Origin: Anaerolineaceae bacterium | GTDB taxonomy: Bacteria > Chloroflexota > Anaerolineae > Anaerolineales > Anaerolineaceae | Direction: 5' to 3' | Length of the DNA: 17,168 nucleotides | Assembly (NCBI GenBank): GCA_003542325.1 | Contig: DPKV01000157.1 | Span: 1-17,168, forward strand | Shown: positions 13,457-17,168 of the stretch, one piece after another | Numbering within the stretch: position 1 is the first letter of the stretch | Layout of the letters: every line of letters begins with the position of its first letter | Notes under the pieces: model-generated | The model's database searches: none | The model's input: the letters and a program-made list of their open reading frames with translations, nothing else | Told to the model about the DNA's origin: nothing | Made by a program: the position numbers and the translations under genes

Positions 13457-15424
13457 TTGGACACATCACTCAAACAAAGAAAAAACAGTACAGTCTCAGT
13501 AGTCCGTCTTTTCCTCTGGATTACATTATTTATTAACGGGATTCCAGCAATAGTGGGATTGAAAAATGCCTGGGGTTTAGGTTCCTTTTTTGGGTTTTCA
13601 GGCAGCATGCTGCTTGTCTTATGGCCTTGTTTCTTAATATCCTTTATTTGTTTGTTGGGTTTGATCCTTCAATATTCCCGCCATTTTGGAGTAGTGGATA
13701 ATTTAATCAAGAAAATAGTAGATGCCATTTCAAGATTGCGAGGTTTTGGCATAATTTTATTTTTTATTTTGCTTTTATTGCTGACTTATTGTTTTCTTTT
13801 TAATGTATCCCTGCCGCTTGTGGGAGAAATGCCTGTTATTAGTCTGTTTGGCAACTTGGGTTTGCTCGGTGCGGTTATATTGAGTGGTACCCGGAAAATG
13901 AAACCGGCTCTATCCTTGATGATCAGTTTTTCGATTATTAGCCTTTTATTGGTGATAGTTTCATATGTTCCAGAAATTAATTCTTACCCGTTTTCAATGG
14001 ATTGGTCTGAAGCCACCCGTTTCTATGACGCCTCTTTGTTTTTCTCTTCTCAAATATACGGAAAGAGTGCGCCGCTTCCAGCACTGGATCCAACCCGCGC
14101 ATTTTTACAGGCTTTACCCTTTCTAATTTCATCACTTCCCATTTGGATTCATCGTCTTTGGCGGGTGATGCTGTGGTTAGGGATAACCTTTTTGGCTGCC
14201 CAGTCATTGGTCAAACGGGTTAAATTGGAAAATCGCTGGCTCAGGTTCGGTCTTTTTGCTTGGTTTACCATTTTTTCTTTTCAAGGACCCGTTTATTTTC
14301 ATTTAATGGTGGTCGTGATCATCGTTCTATTAGCCTTTGACAGGAACCGGCTGGGGCGGTCCATGATTTTCGTTGGCCTGGCTTCACTCTGGGCTGGTGT
14401 GAGCCGTGTAAACTGGTTCCCCGTGGCAGGCATGTTGGCTGCTGTGCTATATATTTTGGAAGTGCCGCAAGGTGATAAGAAATTCTGGCAGTATTGGGGT
14501 TGGCCGGTCATGGCCGTTATTTTAGGACTGGCGCTGGCTTTTGGCGCCCAAACGGCATATTTGGCTCTCAGCGGGAATCCGGCTGAATACTATGTTACAA
14601 GTTTTAACTCGTCTCTCTTGTGGTACCGTTTATTCCCCAGTGAGGCCTATGGTCAGGGTGTGATTGTTCTGATGCTCACCGCCAGTCTCCCCTTGTGGTT
14701 AATTGCTATCTGGTGTCTCGTTGGGCGAACGAGGGCTTGGCGGACTTTACGCCTCCTGGCTTTATTGAGCATTCTGCTGGCTTTGATGACAGCGGGTCTG
14801 ATTGTCAGCACCAAGATAGGTGGTGGTAACAATTTACATAATTTAGATTCATATTTAATGATCTTAGCGGTGATTGTGACCTATATTGTGTTCAACCGCT
14901 TTGAAGTGGATGATCTTACAATAGAAACAAAATCGCCTGTGCCGATCTTGTTATTCGTCCTGGCTTTTCTCGTGCCTATGATAAAACAGGGCAATAACCT
15001 TCATCCATACCAGGTGATGGATAATGAAAAGGCCTGGGAGAATGTACGAATAGTTCAGGAATTAGTTGATAATATTGATCCGGAAGATGGCGAGGTTTTG
15101 TTTATTCAAAACCGCCATTTACTACCGCTTGATTTGATTAAAAATATAGAACTCGTTCCTGAATATGAAAAAGTCTTTCTTATGGAAATGGCAATGTCGG
15201 AAAATGAGGATTATTTGAATGAATTTCAGACGGATCTGAAAACCCACCGGTTTGCGCTGATCATAATGGAGCCGATCAACCTGATTATTCAAACCAGCTC
15301 GGATGCTTTTGGGGAGGAAAATAACGCCTGGGTTGAGTCGGTGGCACAACCTCTATCTGAATCGTACAATACTGTCCTTGATCTATCCGAAAACGGTATG
15401 ATCATCATGGCACCTAATAAATAG
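13457..15424 (+). CDS. Large AT-rich multi-pass membrane protein, putative GT-C glycosyltransferase
   Basis: The 655-residue protein has about a dozen membrane segments up to about residue 515 and a soluble C-terminal domain of roughly 130 residues. The loop near residue 175-190 has SMDWSEATRFYDAS, then DPTRAFLQ. The late stretch IGGGNNLHNLDSYL stands where the two preceding proteins have DNPRF/DNPRY. I read it as a divergent member of the same membrane glycosyltransferase class; the identity is not certain. The start is TTG, supported by AGGGGA (13445-13450) with 6-nt spacing. The base composition is far lower in GC than its neighbours: 13 of 60 bases are G/C at 13741-13800, against 33 of 60 at 12361-12420. 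It is separated by 162 bp from the previous gene, consistent with later acquisition. Confidence 0.65.
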   Translation: MDTSLKQRKNSTVSVVRLFLWITLFINGIPAIVGLKNAWGLGSFFGFSGSMLLVLWPCFLISFICLLGLILQYSRHFGVVDNLIKKIVDAISRLRGFGIILFFILLLLLTYCFLFNVSLPLVGEMPVISLFGNLGLLGAVILSGTRKMKPALSLMISFSIISLLLVIVSYVPEINSYPFSMDWSEATRFYDASLFFSSQIYGKSAPLPALDPTRAFLQALPFLISSLPIWIHRLWRVMLWLGITFLAAQSLVKRVKLENRWLRFGLFAWFTIFSFQGPVYFHLMVVVIIVLLAFDRNRLGRSMIFVGLASLWAGVSRVNWFPVAGMLAAVLYILEVPQGDKKFWQYWGWPVMAVILGLALAFGAQTAYLALSGNPAEYYVTSFNSSLLWYRLFPSEAYGQGVIVLMLTASLPLWLIAIWCLVGRTRAWRTLRLLALLSILLALMTAGLIVSTKIGGGNNLHNLDSYLMILAVIVTYIVFNRFEVDDLTIETKSPVPILLFVLAFLVPMIKQGNNLHPYQVMDNEKAWENVRIVQELVDNIDPEDGEVLFIQNRHLLPLDLIKNIELVPEYEKVFLMEMAMSENEDYLNEFQTDLKTHRFALIIMEPINLIIQTSSDAFGEENNAWVESVAQPLSESYNTVLDLSENGMIIMAPNK

Positions 15425-15457
15425 GTCAGGAATAGCAATTATTAAAGACCCTGCAAG

Positions 15458-15474
15458 CAAGGAATCCATCCTTG
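15458..15474 (+). promoter_or_regulatory. Candidate operator of the winged-helix regulator
   Basis: An inverted repeat CAAGGA-N5-TCCTTG is present. Its right arm overlaps the -35 hexamer of the regulator gene, so a bound dimer would interfere with polymerase. MarR-type proteins usually bind such palindromes near their own promoter. Six-bp arms occur by chance a few times in a window of this size, so this rests on position. Confidence 0.4.
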
Positions 15475-15499
15475 ACGTTTCCCTTTGCAAAGTTATAAT
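15472..15499 (+). promoter_or_regulatory. Promoter of the EPS-type regulator and fucose synthase genes
   Basis: TTGACG (15472-15477), a 16-bp spacer and a perfect TATAAT (15494-15499) form a strong sigma70-type promoter. The expected start at about 15506 leaves a leader of only about 9 nt before ATG 15515. Confidence 0.82.
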
Positions 15500-15514
15500 T
15501 CAATAACTGAAATT

Positions 15515-16968
<1,454 letters not shown>

Positions 16969-17168
16969 ATGGCTGATTTGATGGATACTCCCAAAACCAA
17001 CGACCTTCCCGTGATCATCCTGCGTCCTGCGCGGGGATGGCTTTCAATCAATTTTAAGGAACTTTGGCGCTACCGGGAATTGGTGTTCTTTCTGACCTGG
17101 CGGGATATCAAGGTACGCTACAAACAGGCTGCCCTGGGGATCGCCTGGGCGGTTCTGCAACCCATTCT
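16969..17168 (+). CDS. ABC-2 polysaccharide/O-antigen export permease, N-terminal fragment
   Basis: Sixty-six codons are present before the window edge. The ATG directly abuts the fcl stop codon; a second ATG four codons later (16981) is an alternative. After a Pro-rich lead of about 30 residues comes the hallmark of Wzm/TagG-type permeases: WRYRELVFFLTWRDIKVRYKQ, then AALGIAWAVLQP, where the first membrane helix begins. Such proteins pair with a Wzt/TagH-type ATPase to move lipid-linked glycans across the membrane. The ATPase gene is expected just beyond the edge. Placement after fcl fits an export module for a fucose-containing glycan. Confidence 0.9.
   Translation, partial: MADLMDTPKTNDLPVIILRPARGWLSINFKELWRYRELVFFLTWRDIKVRYKQAALGIAWAVLQPI

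Noticed and set aside
15485..15514. TTG start for the winged-helix regulator
   Set aside because: This codon lies upstream of the TATAAT box of the gene's own promoter, so it would not be in the message.

Overview
The window looks like a chromosomal segment from a member of the Chloroflexota, probably Anaerolineae. This is an inference from protein character (the polytopic GT-C glycosyltransferases, the CDP-alcohol transferase, the SbcD style), about 50-55% GC in coding DNA, and sigma70-type promoters with few Shine-Dalgarno exceptions. It was not confirmed by a database search. All genes from 1 to 8937 are on the minus strand. All genes from about 9249 to the right edge are on the plus strand. 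The two halves diverge from a 300-bp AT-rich spacer.

Left part (minus strand, read right to left). A zinc-homeostasis operon (Fur/Zur-type repressor, ZnuA-like lipoprotein, ZnuC ATPase, ZnuB permease) starts from a near-consensus promoter. A 33-bp perfect inverted repeat of Fur/Zur type covers its start point. Next come a small heme-binding lipoprotein (one CxxCH), ribosome recycling factor (frr), and the first codons of undecaprenyl diphosphate synthase (uppS), which is cut by the window edge. Between the heme lipoprotein and frr lies a compact element that can fold into a three-way junction and ends in a U-run.

Middle (minus strand). Upstream of the zinc operon is a 240-bp MITE-like element bounded by paired hairpins whose stems differ by compensatory changes. 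It is followed by a lone ANT(6)-like nucleotidyltransferase with its terminator, tRNA-Asn(GTT) with a textbook promoter, and an SbcD/Mre11-type nuclease whose promoter geometry predicts a leaderless mRNA. Then comes a two-gene lipid operon: an HtrB/PatA-like acyltransferase and a CDP-alcohol phosphatidyltransferase, ended by a clear intrinsic terminator.

Right part (plus strand). This is a surface-polysaccharide locus: a GT4 glycosyltransferase, three consecutive large multi-pass GT-C-like membrane proteins (the third markedly AT-rich with a TTG start), a MarR-like winged-helix regulator of the EPS-associated type with its own promoter and a candidate operator, a GDP-L-fucose synthase overlapping it by ATGA, and the start of an ABC-2 polysaccharide export permease truncated by the edge. 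Together these would make a fucose-type nucleotide sugar, assemble lipid-linked glycans and export them. The neighbouring uppS (carrier lipid) and the acyl/phosphatidyl transferases (membrane lipid) also serve the cell envelope. No CRISPR array, IS transposase, phage gene or rRNA is visible.
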